Positions 8,747 through 17,199 of a stretch of DNA of 64,000 bases are shown one piece after another. Position numbers and translations under genes: made by a program. The notes under the pieces were generated by a model, which was given only the letters and a program-made list of their open reading frames with translations, was not told the origin of the DNA and ran no database searches. Each line of letters starts with the position of its first letter. The first letter of the stretch is position 1. The stretch covers positions 62,001 to 126,000 of the forward strand of contig NZ_FODR01000010.1 in NCBI RefSeq assembly GCF_900110415.1, read 5' to 3'. Source of the DNA: Mucilaginibacter sp. OK283. GTDB lineage: Bacteria; Bacteroidota; Bacteroidia; Sphingobacteriales; Sphingobacteriaceae.

Positions 8747-9611
8747 TAAATATGGTTGTAGCGTAAAAACGGATCAGCCTAAGCTTATTAACGGGCCTTA
8801 GCCTCCAGAAGGATTTTTTGCCCAGTAGCAGTAAAACACTTTTTTGTTTATATGGATAGTAGGCCTCAAATATCCTGTTGTCCAGGTTGGCAGCGGTATT
8901 ATTTAACAAATAAAACTCCCGGTGATCTTCCATAAGTTTAACCATATCAAGCCGGTTAAAACTCATATTCATGCCCGTTGCCGATTTGTTCCAGGTGTAA
9001 ATGGGCTTGCTTAAGTAAAAACCTTGGTTGCCACTGGTTATCACCCTGATCCAAAAATCAACATCCTGTACCGAGTAGGAGTATTTGAGGTTATAGCCGC
9101 CAACTTTTTCCCAGGCGGCTTTTTTGCATGGGCTTGTACCCAATAGTTTCCAATCTATCCCCAGTTTTTTAATGTCAACTGTGCCTGCCGTTGTTATGCC
9201 GCTGCAATCTACAACCCCGGTTTGGCCGGTTTGTACGTCATTAAGGTAATAATTGCCAACTATAAAGTCAAACCCAGGATTTTGAGTAAAGGCCGTATAA
9301 ATATCATCAATGGCATGTTCGGGGAAAATATCGTCGGCATCAAGCGGTAATATGTAGGGGGTGGTGGCGTTTGCAAAACCAATGTTACGTGAATTGGATA
9401 GGCCAAGGTTCTGTTGGCTATAAATCACGTTGTATTTGGTGTGTTTTGCCAGCAATTGCAAAAGCCTTAATGTAACCGGATTTGTTGAGCAGTCGTCAAT
9501 AATAATTACCTCGGTTTGTTTATAAATATCGTTGTGGTATAACGATCTTAATGCCTCAATTAAGCACATTTCTTCATTAAACACGCAAATTATGACTGAT
9601 AATTTATACAT
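8736..9611 (-). CDS. Glycosyltransferase family 2
   Basis: A 291-residue GT2. It has KLSVIICVFNEEMCLIEALR at the N-terminus, IIIDDCSTNP as the first Asp site and ILPLDADDIFPEHAI as the DxD motif. VQDVDFWIRVI is the acceptor/base region, where the usual ED is replaced by QD. The gene starts 40 bases after the upstream GT2 ends and overlaps the next GT2 by 11. The C-terminus is basic and aromatic and may touch the membrane. It adds one sugar; the specificity is unknown. Confidence 0.87.
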   Translation of the reverse strand: MYKLSVIICVFNEEMCLIEALRSLYHNDIYKQTEVIIIDDCSTNPVTLRLLQLLAKHTKYNVIYSQQNLGLSNSRNIGFANATTPYILPLDADDIFPEHAIDDIYTAFTQNPGFDFIVGNYYLNDVQTGQTGVVDCSGITTAGTVDIKKLGIDWKLLGTSPCKKAAWEKVGGYNLKYSYSVQDVDFWIRVITSGNQGFYLSKPIYTWNKSATGMNMSFNRLDMVKLMEDHREFYLLNNTAANLDNRIFEAYYPYKQKSVLLLLGKKSFWRLRPVNKLRLIRFYATTIFNGA

Positions 9612-9651
9612 GATTTAATGAATGGGGATATAACCGGTTTGAATATACACA

Positions 9652-10569
9652 TCACCCAAAAACAGAAACGAGTTTAAACACTGCCCTTTGGGATATGGGT
9701 TCGGGCTTTGCAAAAAGTTTTTTAATAATAAAGGGCGCCACCTTCTTCCCTTTGTAATTAAGATGGGATATGATAAGATTGAGACATTGGGAATGGAAGT
9801 CTTGATTAAAGATGTACCATTTTACTTTATCTATAAGTACCTGCCTGAATTTATCGGGGGCGTGTTCTTTAAGCAAATTGCTATAAGCGTGAAATATAGG
9901 CGCAGCGATACCTGTATTTTGAAAGGTTGATTGGTTGCTATGTACCCGGTAATAAAAAAGCCTGTCGGGAATTGATTTAAACACTTTATCCGCAATAAGT
10001 AATTTTAACCAAAGGTGGTAATCTTCTGCGTTTTGGATATCAGCATCCTCTGTAAATCCGCCCACCTGTAGCAAAGCTTCTTTTTTTACCAATACAGCAA
10101 GAATAGGGATACGGTTTTGCTGAACAAAATCGGCGAAATTATCGCTGTTCCAAGCCGTTTTTACTTCTACATTATAATCTTCAACCTGGCTGTTTGTAAG
10201 GCTATAGCCTTGTGAAAAAAGCAGGTCGGTGTTTTTATCTTCTGATGTCAATTTCGTCTGGATGGTCAGTTTATCGCTTGTCCATTTATCGTCGGCATCT
10301 AAAAAGGCTATGTATTTGCCCTTGCTATTTTGTATGGCCAGGTTACGGGCTTTTCCCTGTCTGCCATTTTGTTGATACAGGTATTTAACCCTTTGGTCGG
10401 TAGTTTCAAAACGTTTTATTATTGTGGCTGTGTCATCTGTGGATCCATCATCAACAACAAGCAATTCCCAGTGAGGATATGATTGGTTGATAACGCTTTC
10501 AATACTTTCGGCAATATAATTTGCCGCGTTATACGCGGGCATTATTACAGAAACTAAATCTTTATCCAA
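9652..10569 (-). CDS. Glycosyltransferase family 2
   Basis: A 305-residue GT2 with canonical motifs: VSVIMPAYNAANYIAESIES, VVDDGSTDDTA, IAFLDADDKWTSDKL and NAEDYHLWLKL, the last holding the ED catalytic-base motif. It overlaps the fucosyltransferase-like gene upstream by 16 bases. The 40 bases after it, before the next GT2, are among the wider gaps in this part of the operon but show no terminator. The product is a cytoplasmic sugar transferase of unknown linkage. Confidence 0.9.
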   Translation of the reverse strand: MDKDLVSVIMPAYNAANYIAESIESVINQSYPHWELLVVDDGSTDDTATIIKRFETTDQRVKYLYQQNGRQGKARNLAIQNSKGKYIAFLDADDKWTSDKLTIQTKLTSEDKNTDLLFSQGYSLTNSQVEDYNVEVKTAWNSDNFADFVQQNRIPILAVLVKKEALLQVGGFTEDADIQNAEDYHLWLKLLIADKVFKSIPDRLFYYRVHSNQSTFQNTGIAAPIFHAYSNLLKEHAPDKFRQVLIDKVKWYIFNQDFHSQCLNLIISHLNYKGKKVAPFIIKKLFAKPEPISQRAVFKLVSVFG

Positions 10570-11411
10570 TTTAACGGAACAATGTCTGTTTTGGCCGATA
10601 CAAACCAGTTATCAGGTGCAATAATCACCTTATTGGGATTGTTATTTAACCAGGCGCCCCACCAGCTGTAGCTGCTGTTGGCAATAATGTTGTGGCTGCA
10701 CAGGCTCATCAGGTACATATCTTCCCAGGTGTTGGCCGAGGCTTCTGAAACAATGGTAACCTTATCACCCAGGAAATCAAAGTTTAACCTGCACCATTCC
10801 GGGTCATCCGAAAAAACAAAATAATGAGGGCTGCTTACCTGCATTTCTAATTTATCTTTTGCCTGTTGATAGTAAGATAGAGGTAGCGTGCCATGAAATG
10901 CGTTTACCTCGGGCCTCAAATAATCTCCGCGGCGTACGTGAATGCTTACCGGGTTTAATGCTTCGAGTATCGCATCCTTTTTTTCGATGTTTCCTGCCGG
11001 AAATTTAAAATCGTGTAAAAGTTGTTCTCTTATCGGTTTAAAATAATCTTCATTTTGAAAATAGCCATCCAAATAAATCGCAGGTGAGGTTATTGCCTGA
11101 AGATTGATAAACTCATTATTTTCTGTTTGACAGATGAACACTGCCCGGGGCATCAGGATGCGTTTAAGATACCTGTAAAAAACTTTCCTGCTTTCTATTA
11201 AAGGTTTCATAAACCTGTTTGCCGTTTTGAACCGGATATTGTTAAAAATGGCTAATTCAAAATGCCTTGCAGTAAGTGTGTTTGTGCTTGTGGTATTGCT
11301 GCTTAAAAAATTCAGATCAAAATATACCGGTTTGTTGCCGCATATGCTCCTGGCGGCAGCATATTGAAACATTTGGTTACCAAGGCCGCCCTGTAGTTTA
11401 ACAATAAGCAT
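10554..11411 (-). CDS. Glycosyltransferase family 11 (alpha-1,2-fucosyltransferase-like)
   Basis: A 285-residue protein with the three GT11 motifs. These are KLQGGLGNQMFQYAAAR at the N-terminus, the GDP-fucose-binding HVRRGDY in the middle and NSSYSWWGAWLN near the C-terminus. GT11 enzymes transfer L-fucose from GDP-fucose, usually alpha-1,2 to galactose. The length matches bacterial members. It points to fucose in the exported glycan, although no GDP-fucose synthesis genes (gmd, fcl) lie in the window. It follows the ABC ATPase gene after 56 bases. The family is firm; the exact linkage is inferred. Confidence 0.9.
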   Translation of the reverse strand: MLIVKLQGGLGNQMFQYAAARSICGNKPVYFDLNFLSSNTTSTNTLTARHFELAIFNNIRFKTANRFMKPLIESRKVFYRYLKRILMPRAVFICQTENNEFINLQAITSPAIYLDGYFQNEDYFKPIREQLLHDFKFPAGNIEKKDAILEALNPVSIHVRRGDYLRPEVNAFHGTLPLSYYQQAKDKLEMQVSSPHYFVFSDDPEWCRLNFDFLGDKVTIVSEASANTWEDMYLMSLCSHNIIANSSYSWWGAWLNNNPNKVIIAPDNWFVSAKTDIVPLNWIKI

Positions 11412-11467
11412 TATTGTTTTTTAATAAATTGTTGCCGCTGCCAAACCGGGATACCTTTTGCAATTTA

Positions 11468-12739
11468 TTATAGCGAAGAAATTTCTACCTGCATGGGATT
11501 GAGCAGGAACCCAACATTAGTCGTTCTGACAATTGAGCTATCTATGAACGTATCTGTTGCTTCTGATATGACAAATGAGGCCACATTTTCAAGGTAATGA
11601 ACTGATCGTTCAAAGTTAGAAAGCCCAACTGTTAAGTTATAATTGCCAGGCGCAAGTATTAAGTGCGTTTCTTTAAAAACGGCTTCATAATAACCTTCAT
11701 CCAAATCTGTTTTTGTGCTCCAGGAGGTGCTAATATTAACATCGATAAAACTATTGATGCCCAATCCAATAATAAAGTGTTGTGCTTTTTTATTGATTTT
11801 AAAAAATACGCGTATTTGCCAATTTTGGCCAACCGGTATCTCCTGGATAACGTCGCCGTAGCTATTTTCAATTTGTATTTTTGAAGTATAGCCAATCATT
11901 TCGTCGGCGTTATGGGGCAACGGGATTTCGAACACGGCCTTTTTTACCTTCGAATCCTGTAAGTACTGGTCAATAACGCTTTCTGTTTTTCCGACGCATA
12001 TCAGCTTCCCGTTTTCCAGTAACATGCCATGTTTACAAAGCTTTTGTATAGCCGCCATATTGTGGCTTACAAATAGTATTGTTCGTCCTTCACCTTTGCT
12101 TACATCGCCCATTTTGCCCAGGCATTTTTTCTGGAATTCCGCATCACCAACGGCCAACACTTCGTCAACTATCAAAATTTCCGATTCCAGGTGGGCGGCC
12201 ACTGCAAAAGCCAGGCGCACATACATTCCAGACGAGTAGCGTTTTACCGGCGTATCAACATAACGTTCAACGCCCGAAAAATCAACTATTTCATCAAACT
12301 TTCGTTTTATTTCGGCTTTTCGCATTCCCAGGATGGCGCCGTTGAGGTAGATGTTTTCGCGGCCGCTTAATTCGGGATGGAAACCCGTACCAACTTCAAG
12401 CAGGCTGGCTATACGCCCCTTTATTTTTACCGATCCGGTTGTAGGGGCAGTAACCCGGCTTAATATTTTCAGAAGTGTACTTTTGCCAGCACCATTGCGG
12501 CCTATAATTCCAATAGCATCGCCTTGTTGAATATCAAAGTTTATATCTTTCAAACTCCAGACAACATCACTATCGCCTTTTTTTGAGCGATCATTAACCT
12601 CGCCTATTTTCAAAAAGGGGTCTTCTTTGCCACGGATCCTGGCCCAATAGCGTTCCAGGTCGCGGGATAAGGTACCGGTGCCTATTTCGCCCAGTTGATA
12701 AGCTTTTGAAAGGTTTTCGACTTTAATTACCGGTGACAT
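11468..12739 (-). CDS. wzt: Polysaccharide ABC exporter ATP-binding protein with C-terminal glycan-recognition domain (Wzt-like)
   Basis: A 423-residue ATPase. The N-terminal ~250 residues are a Wzt/TagH-type ABC domain: Walker A GRNGAGKSTLLK, signature YSSGMYVRLAFAV and Walker B ILIVDEVLAVGD with its H-loop in FVSHNM. The remaining ~160 residues are beta-rich and match the position of the Wzt C-terminal domain, which in O9a-type systems binds the finished O-polysaccharide before export. It is encoded 5 bases after the permease gene. The C-terminal domain suggests that chain modification at the non-reducing end acts as the export signal; that is inference from the family. Confidence 0.9.
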   Translation of the reverse strand: MSPVIKVENLSKAYQLGEIGTGTLSRDLERYWARIRGKEDPFLKIGEVNDRSKKGDSDVVWSLKDINFDIQQGDAIGIIGRNGAGKSTLLKILSRVTAPTTGSVKIKGRIASLLEVGTGFHPELSGRENIYLNGAILGMRKAEIKRKFDEIVDFSGVERYVDTPVKRYSSGMYVRLAFAVAAHLESEILIVDEVLAVGDAEFQKKCLGKMGDVSKGEGRTILFVSHNMAAIQKLCKHGMLLENGKLICVGKTESVIDQYLQDSKVKKAVFEIPLPHNADEMIGYTSKIQIENSYGDVIQEIPVGQNWQIRVFFKINKKAQHFIIGLGINSFIDVNISTSWSTKTDLDEGYYEAVFKETHLILAPGNYNLTVGLSNFERSVHYLENVASFVISEATDTFIDSSIVRTTNVGFLLNPMQVEISSL

Positions 12740-12744
12740 ATTTT

Positions 12745-13608
12745 TTATACAGTATCAACAAAGGTGCGTTCAACGCGGTTAAAAATTATTATTCCAGCTA
12801 AAAGTATAATAGTAGTTATCAGGGTTGTTATACCCAGCGATAACATGCTAAATGTTCCCTTGCCCAAAAAACCATACCTGAAAGCTTCTATTATGGGCGT
12901 CATCGGGTTGTACTCTACCAGCCAGGCATATTGGGGGTATTTTTCTTTTACGGCAGACAAAGGATATATAACCGTTGTCAGATACATCATAAGCTGAATG
13001 CCGAAAGTGATCAGAAAACTAAGGTCGCGGTATTTTGTGGTTAATGCAGATATGATCATACCAAGCGCTAAGCCCAGCATAGCCATTAATATAAGCAAAA
13101 ACGGAAACAGCAAAAGGTAGGCATTGGGATGAACATTTGAACCTTTTATAGAATAAAATATCATGGTTAGCACAAAAAGCGCCATCTGCACTGCAAAACG
13201 GATGAGGTTGGAAACAACAATGCTTAACGGAACAATTAATCTGGGGAAATAAACTTTACCAAATAAGCCGGCATTTGTTACAAATACTGCCGACGTTTTG
13301 ATGAGGCAATCAGCAAAATAATTCCAGGCGGTAATACCGGCCATGTAAAACAAAGGCTTGTCTAAATTATCGGCAGATATGTTGGCCAGGTTTCCAAATA
13401 CAAAAGTGTATATAATGGTTGTAAATACAGGTTGGATAAAAAACCATAGCGGCCCAAGGATGGTTTGTTTATAAAAAGAAACAAAATCGCGGCGTACCAG
13501 CAGCATCAGCAAATCGCGGTAATGCCATACGTCTTTCAGCTTTAAATCGAGCAGGCTGCCATTCGGGCTTAATTCAATATCCCATTCTTCTTCTATAGGT
13601 AAGCTCAT
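12745..13608 (-). CDS. wzm: Polysaccharide ABC exporter permease (Wzm-like)
   Basis: A 287-residue ABC-2 type permease with about six transmembrane segments. The N-terminal LLMLLVRRDFVSFYKQTILG and GPLWFFIQPV elements are typical of Wzm/TagG/RfbA permeases. With the downstream Wzt-like ATPase it should move the undecaprenyl-linked polysaccharide across the inner membrane. Its start overlaps the preceding GT4 gene by 4 bases (ATGA). No Wzx flippase or Wzy polymerase is visible in the window, so this pair is the only evident inner-membrane export route. Confidence 0.92.
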   Translation of the reverse strand: MSLPIEEEWDIELSPNGSLLDLKLKDVWHYRDLLMLLVRRDFVSFYKQTILGPLWFFIQPVFTTIIYTFVFGNLANISADNLDKPLFYMAGITAWNYFADCLIKTSAVFVTNAGLFGKVYFPRLIVPLSIVVSNLIRFAVQMALFVLTMIFYSIKGSNVHPNAYLLLFPFLLILMAMLGLALGMIISALTTKYRDLSFLITFGIQLMMYLTTVIYPLSAVKEKYPQYAWLVEYNPMTPIIEAFRYGFLGKGTFSMLSLGITTLITTIILLAGIIIFNRVERTFVDTV

Positions 13609-14723
13609 TCGTTTAGTAGCAGTTGTAATTTTTTCATATAATCTGTTTCATTAAAATACATCAAGCATTTTTTTTGTAAATTTTCCCGTCTTGCCGGTGT
13701 TAATGGGGTGTCTAAGTAGCCGGTAATACAATTGTATAGCTGGGCAGGATCATCGGCATTGATGGCTTTGCCCAATTCACCGTCCCTTATAGCATCAATG
13801 CTACCATCGGCATTGCCGCAAATAACAGGCAGGCCGCAGGCCAGCGCCTCGATAAATACAATGCCAAATCCTTCTTTTTTGCTTGGCAACACAAACACAT
13901 CGGCCAGTAAAAAGTGATCAGATAGCTCATCTTCCTCAATAAAGCCGGTCAAAATTACTTGTTCGGTTACGTCGTGTTCTGCTATCAGTTTTTTTATTCT
14001 GACCTCTTCTTTGGCATCGTACTTCCCAGCCAGGATATACTTGATATCGGGATAGCAGCTTTTTATTTTACTTACAGCTTGTATAACATGCTCGTAACCC
14101 TTGTATTGTTCAGTAGATGCCAGGCGGGTGAGGGTGAAAATTACAGGCTGTTCCGGGTTTAATTTATAGCGGGCCAACAAATGCCGCGGTTTTTGAAAAT
14201 TGACAGGCAATTTCATAAAAGGGTCAATTGCATTATTCAGTACGGTGCAAACAGCGGGGTTAAGATTGTGCCTTATTATCATTTGCCCACGGGTAAAATT
14301 GCTTACACATATAACCTTGTCGCAACGTTTTAACATGTATGTTTTAACCGGCGAGAGTGGCCGCCAAACTTCTATGCCATGGGCAATAACCCATACTTTG
14401 CATTTAGGATTAACTAATTTTATAAATAAACCAATAACTGCAAGGTTAATGTGGCTCAAAATAACTATATCGGGCTTTACAGACCTGCTTATGGCCCTTA
14501 AAACAAAGCCTATTTTGTTTACACCGAAACCCTTAAACGCGCCGGATGGCAGGTATTGTGGCATCAGGTCGTTGTTTTTATCATAGGCCGACCATAACTC
14601 AAAATGCCAGTTAATGTTTTGCGAAAGCTGATATAAGGAATGCCCCAATGTACGGGTCATTTTTTGAATTCCACCGGTGCTGCTAAACGTCTGTAAGGTA
14701 AAAAGGATCACTTTTTTAGACAT
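13605..14723 (-). CDS. Glycosyltransferase family 4
   Basis: About 372 residues with a GT-B fold. It starts with SKKVILFTLQTFSSTGGIQK, in which the STGGIQ loop is the GT4 acceptor-side glycine loop. The donor half holds FTLTRLASTEQYKGYEHVI, and the E-x7-E motif lies in PSKKEGFGIVFIEALACGLP. I choose MSKK (14723) as start because it gives an 8-base ATGTCTAA overlap with the asnB-type gene. An in-frame ATG at 14747 would overlap by 32. Export-permease translation is coupled to its stop by a 4-base overlap. Confidence 0.88.
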   Translation of the reverse strand: MSKKVILFTLQTFSSTGGIQKMTRTLGHSLYQLSQNINWHFELWSAYDKNNDLMPQYLPSGAFKGFGVNKIGFVLRAISRSVKPDIVILSHINLAVIGLFIKLVNPKCKVWVIAHGIEVWRPLSPVKTYMLKRCDKVICVSNFTRGQMIIRHNLNPAVCTVLNNAIDPFMKLPVNFQKPRHLLARYKLNPEQPVIFTLTRLASTEQYKGYEHVIQAVSKIKSCYPDIKYILAGKYDAKEEVRIKKLIAEHDVTEQVILTGFIEEDELSDHFLLADVFVLPSKKEGFGIVFIEALACGLPVICGNADGSIDAIRDGELGKAINADDPAQLYNCITGYLDTPLTPARRENLQKKCLMYFNETDYMKKLQLLLNE

Positions 14724-16503
14724 AGGGTTGTATCTGGTAAAGTGCAAAAGCTTTTGACCAGTGGATTTGATTGTTCGTAAACTTTTTTATTGTTTTTTTT
14801 ACCAGCTTGCCTTTATATAAATTACTATCGCCTATTGGCTTATACTGGCTCATCCAGCGCTGCAAAGGAAAGCTAAAGCCCATTTTGGGCCTGTTCCAGA
14901 CAGCCTGTGGCAACAGGTCGTTAAAACTGTCAATAAGTACTTTTTTGGGTTGTAGCGGGTTAAAACGTATTGCGGGCGAAATGCGTTCGGCCAGGGTTGT
15001 GAAATCTTCATCTAAAAATGGTACCCTTACTTCCAGGCCATGGTTCATACTCATTACATCGGTGTCCCTTAATAACTGATTTTTCATATAAAGGTTTGCC
15101 TCAAACCATGAAGCTTGTTCTGCGTCGTAAACACCTTTTTGCACTTCCTGACTGTCAAAAAGTACTTCTTTTACCTCTCTGTCGCCAATGTCAAGCATCC
15201 GCGCAATATCGCCCGTTGAAAATAATCCGCGCAATAAAAGATAATCGGCTATCGGGTTGTCATTTGCCAAAAAAGTAAGCTTTTTGTACGGATCGGGCAA
15301 TAATTCCTGAACGGCCGAGAACAGGAAAGGAGGGATTTTTTTTAAATATTTTAGATATCCGATCCGGGTAAATGAGGGGTAACCGCCAAAGTATTCATCG
15401 GCGCCTATGCCAGACAATACTGCTTTTAAGCCATCCTCGTGCGCGTATTTGCTGATAAACCAACTGTTGATGCCATCAGTGGTCGGCATATCCATGGCGC
15501 TGATAATTTGCGGCAGGTGGGTTTCAAAATCCTGTTGCCTTACTAAATGCGAGAAGTTTTGGCCACTTAGTTTATCAAGTACCAGGCGCTGATACGCCTG
15601 CTCGTCATAGCTTTTTTCATTAAAAAAAATGGATATAGTTTTAAGCTGTTCTTTTTTTTGCTTATCGGCCAGTAACGTAATCAGGCTCGAATCGGTACCG
15701 CCGCTTAAAAATACCCCTAACGGGGCATCGGCTATTAGCTGGCGTCCTACTCCGTTTATCAAAGCTTGTTTAATAAGGTGCCGCGCTTCATCAGCATCTG
15801 TTATCTGATTGTTGTATCCTCCTGTTATTTTGTAGGCAGCTATAAAATAGGTAGACGATGTATGGTCCCAGCATAAATAATGGCCTTTGGCAAGGCTGAA
15901 TACGTTTTTTAACGTAGTATAAGGTTCCGGTATATGTCCAAAAGCCAAAAAACGTATCGGCCATGAAGCATCGTTACTATTAGTTATACCGGCAGCAATA
16001 AAAGCCCTTGTTTCAGATGCGAAGCTTAACTGGCCGGCCTGGGCAAAATAATACAAGGGCTTTACGCCCGCGGTATCACGTACCAGGTAGGTGAGTTTTT
16101 TAATGCTATCAAACAATGCAAAAGCAAACATGCCCCTAAACTTGCAGAAGGCTTCGGTGCCCCATTGCATGTATGCGGCTATGATAACTTCGGTATCGGT
16201 AACCGAGGTGAATTGTGCACCAAGGGTTAAAAGCTCGTTTCTGATTTCCAGGTAATTATAGATTTCGCCGTTAAAAGTTATCCACGTTTTTTGCCCGGGA
16301 TCGGCCATTGGCTGGTGCCCGTTTATGCTCAAATCAATGATTGATAGCCTGCGGTGCCCAAAAGCAAGGCTGTTTTTTTCGTCGAAAAACACGCCCTCAT
16401 CATCAGGACCGCCGTGCTTCAATGCCTGGCACATGGCCTTAACTTGTTCTTTGATTAGTTGAGGCTGTAAGCGATTGTTAATTACACCTGTTATCCGGCA
16501 CAT
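14716..16503 (-). CDS. asnB: Asparagine synthase (glutamine-hydrolysing)-type amidotransferase
   Basis: A 595-residue two-domain enzyme. The class II glutaminase domain starts MCRITG, with Cys2 as the nucleophile, and includes GHRRLSIID and ITFNGEIYNYLE. The synthetase domain has the ATP pyrophosphatase loop FLSGGTDSSLI and SGIGADEYFGGYPSF. The textbook reaction is aspartate plus glutamine and ATP to asparagine. AsnB paralogues within polysaccharide loci are usually thought to amidate a sugar acid such as a hexuronate. Its position inside the operon, overlapping a GT4 by 8 bases, favours that reading, but a housekeeping role cannot be excluded from sequence. Confidence 0.88.
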   Translation of the reverse strand: MCRITGVINNRLQPQLIKEQVKAMCQALKHGGPDDEGVFFDEKNSLAFGHRRLSIIDLSINGHQPMADPGQKTWITFNGEIYNYLEIRNELLTLGAQFTSVTDTEVIIAAYMQWGTEAFCKFRGMFAFALFDSIKKLTYLVRDTAGVKPLYYFAQAGQLSFASETRAFIAAGITNSNDASWPIRFLAFGHIPEPYTTLKNVFSLAKGHYLCWDHTSSTYFIAAYKITGGYNNQITDADEARHLIKQALINGVGRQLIADAPLGVFLSGGTDSSLITLLADKQKKEQLKTISIFFNEKSYDEQAYQRLVLDKLSGQNFSHLVRQQDFETHLPQIISAMDMPTTDGINSWFISKYAHEDGLKAVLSGIGADEYFGGYPSFTRIGYLKYLKKIPPFLFSAVQELLPDPYKKLTFLANDNPIADYLLLRGLFSTGDIARMLDIGDREVKEVLFDSQEVQKGVYDAEQASWFEANLYMKNQLLRDTDVMSMNHGLEVRVPFLDEDFTTLAERISPAIRFNPLQPKKVLIDSFNDLLPQAVWNRPKMGFSFPLQRWMSQYKPIGDSNLYKGKLVKKTIKKFTNNQIHWSKAFALYQIQPYV

Positions 16504-16664
16504 TTTTAGTTAAGTCTGTTCATAGCTTCGCCCGGTAAGTCACATGTATTATTTGTAACTTATTATTAAACAGCCTGTTGTGTTTTTATTTAGCTGCTGT
16601 TTATTATGTTGTCGACCCGAAATGGGTTCAATTTAACTTTTATTTAAAATAAAGTAAAATTCAG

Positions 16665-17177
16665 TTAAAATCTTTCAATGTATGAGGCAGCAACATGTAC
16701 TATTATGGAGCATCCAATACTTTCAAGCCTCAATATCAATTGCTTTTGTGATCGTTGTGATATTATTTCACCGGTCATCCCTTTTAACGGCCCGCCTTTT
16801 ATCATGATTTTTTCCCCGGGTTGCAGGTCCTGTTCGGTTACCTCTAATTCATAGGGGCTGGCCATTAATAACTTTAACTCTGTTATCTGGCGATCGGGCA
16901 TTGAGGCGGGCTTTCCCATGAAATATAAAAATCTTGATATACCTTTTGTCATCAATATATCAGCCTGCTCATGTTGGGCAATGTTAACAAATATGTACGA
17001 TTTAATGAAGGGTTCTTCAACCCATTTTTTGCGGTCGCTCCATTGTTTTAACTGGCGGTGCAAGGGAAGGTAAGCTTCAAACCCTTTACCGGTTAGTGCC
17101 TGGTATGCTTTTTTTTCGGCACGTGGCTGAGTATAAACCGGATACCAGTTTTTTGTTGAGCGTGCATTTAAATCCAT
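16665..17177 (-). CDS. UpxY/RfaH-family transcription antiterminator (NusG-like)
   Basis: A 170-residue NusG paralogue. The N-terminal NGN domain shows WYPVYTQPRAEKKAYQAL and FIKSYIFVNI. A C-terminal KOW module starts at LQPGEKIMIKGGPLKGMTG. In Bacteroides, UpxY proteins are encoded near the front of capsule operons and let polymerase read through them. Here it is the third gene of the leftward locus, 22 bases after the wzc-like gene and before the long glycosyltransferase array, which fits that role. The 161 bases that follow it are the longest gap in the operon and would be a natural site for an antitermination decision. Confidence 0.88.
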   Translation of the reverse strand: MDLNARSTKNWYPVYTQPRAEKKAYQALTGKGFEAYLPLHRQLKQWSDRKKWVEEPFIKSYIFVNIAQHEQADILMTKGISRFLYFMGKPASMPDRQITELKLLMASPYELEVTEQDLQPGEKIMIKGGPLKGMTGEIISQRSQKQLILRLESIGCSIIVHVAASYIERF

Positions 17178-17199
17178 TCTCTATATAAGTATGCAAATT

